64,000 nucleotides of DNA from assembly GCF_028200735.1 (NCBI RefSeq), contig NZ_JAQKPV010000001.1:62001-126000 (forward strand), given 5' to 3'. Below the pieces are notes generated by a model. It was given only the letters and a program-made list of their open reading frames with translations, ran no database searches and was not told the DNA's origin. Position numbers and translations under genes: made by a program. Of the stretch, positions 63,556 to 64,000 are shown piece by piece (the first letter of the stretch is position 1; every line of letters begins with the position of its first letter). This DNA is from Streptomyces sp. ACA25. GTDB taxonomy: Bacteria; Actinomycetota; Actinomycetes; Streptomycetales; Streptomycetaceae.

Positions 63556-64000
63556 GCCGCACCGCCCTTCGGCTTGTCGTCGTCCACGATCTCGGCGTCG
63601 ACGACGTCTTCGTCCGCGCCACCGGCCTGGCCGCCCGCGGCGCCCTCGGCACCCGGCGCACCGGCCCCGGCACCCGCACCGGACGCCTGGGCATCCGCGT
63701 ACATCGCCTGGCCCAGCTTCTGGCTGGTCGCCGCGACCTTCTCGGACGCCTCACGGATGACGGCGGTGTCCTCGCCCTTCAGCTTCTCCTTGAGGTCGGC
63801 GACCGCCTCCTCGACCTCGGTCTTGACCTCGGCGGGAACCTTCTCGGCGTTCTCCTTGAGGAAGTTCTCCGTCGTGTAGACGAGCTGCTCGGCCTGGTTG
63901 CGGGTCTCTGCGGCCTCACGGCGGCGGTGGTCCTCGTCGGCGTACTGCTCGGCATCGCGCATCATGCGCTCGATGTCGTCCTTCGGCAGCGCGGAGCCAC
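63552..64000 (-). CDS. dnaK: Chaperone protein DnaK, C-terminal part, cut by window edge
   Basis: The visible 149 codons encode the helical lid and tail of Hsp70: [38 protein letters not shown] and [20 protein letters not shown], then a Gly/Ala-rich linker and the acidic end [20 protein letters not shown]. The ATPase and substrate-binding domains lie to the right of the window, as should the operon promoter with its own HAIR sites. Confidence 0.97.
   Translation of the reverse strand, partial: GSALPKDDIERMMRDAEQYADEDHRRREAAETRNQAEQLVYTTENFLKENAEKVPAEVKTEVEEAVADLKEKLKGEDTAVIREASEKVAATSQKLGQAMYADAQASGAGAGAGAPGAEGAAGGQAGGADEDVVDAEIVDDDKPKGGAA

Overview
The window is high-GC actinobacterial DNA with the gene content and order of a Streptomyces (or close relative) chromosome core. 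Evidence is the strong G/C bias at third codon positions, GTG/TTG starts with GGAGG-type ribosome sites, the order purD–SLATT gene–GntR–kinase–purA, the fba–pyrE–DUF3151 neighbourhood, clpB with an HspR operator, and the dnaK–grpE–dnaJ–hspR operon. No rRNA, tRNA, CRISPR array, insertion sequence or phage was recognised.

Layout. 1–7.7 kb: purine genes purD (cut by the window edge) and purA flank a SLATT membrane protein, a GntR regulator diverging from a DJ-1/MarR pair across a dyad operator, and a Ser/Thr kinase with a DUF4328 membrane tail. 7.8–13.5 kb: a degenerate lipid-kinase-like protein, a MarR-type regulator with a two-gene ABC exporter, and a secreted protein next to a sortase-fold protein that has lost its catalytic Cys. 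13.5–16.3 kb: a compact kynurenine operon (dioxygenase, kynureninase, and an alpha/beta hydrolase that fits the missing formamidase step). 16.4–22.3 kb: DUF3151, fba, a parS site, pyrE, an aldose epimerase, an SRPBCC protein, the membrane half of a spermidine-synthase-like protein without its catalytic half, and DUF2617. 22.7–29.4 kb: a complete five-gene oligopeptide ABC importer. 29.6–33 kb: YbjN and clpB, with an HspR (HAIR) operator.

33–61 kb, between clpB and the dnaK operon, is a block of accessory genes: a Uma2 nuclease, the broken end of a graspetide (ATP-grasp RiPP) locus with an intact methyltransferase, XRE/DUF397/DUF7848 regulatory cassettes, a TetR set, a DGPF/ECF sigma pair, a protease, an amidase, a TrmB/LuxR regulator and an FAD oxidoreductase. 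The most notable part is a linaridin-like RiPP cluster (about 50.8–57.2 kb, minus strand) with four small precursor-like ORFs, a HTTM/alpha-beta hydrolase, a DUF5819-type membrane protein, a 28-residue membrane peptide, a methyltransferase and an ABC exporter. It is followed by two convergent oxidoreductase genes that share an operator-like motif.

61–64 kb: hspR, dnaJ, grpE and the C-terminal end of dnaK. HspR made here is expected to bind the HAIR site 28 kb away at clpB, linking the two ends of the accessory block.
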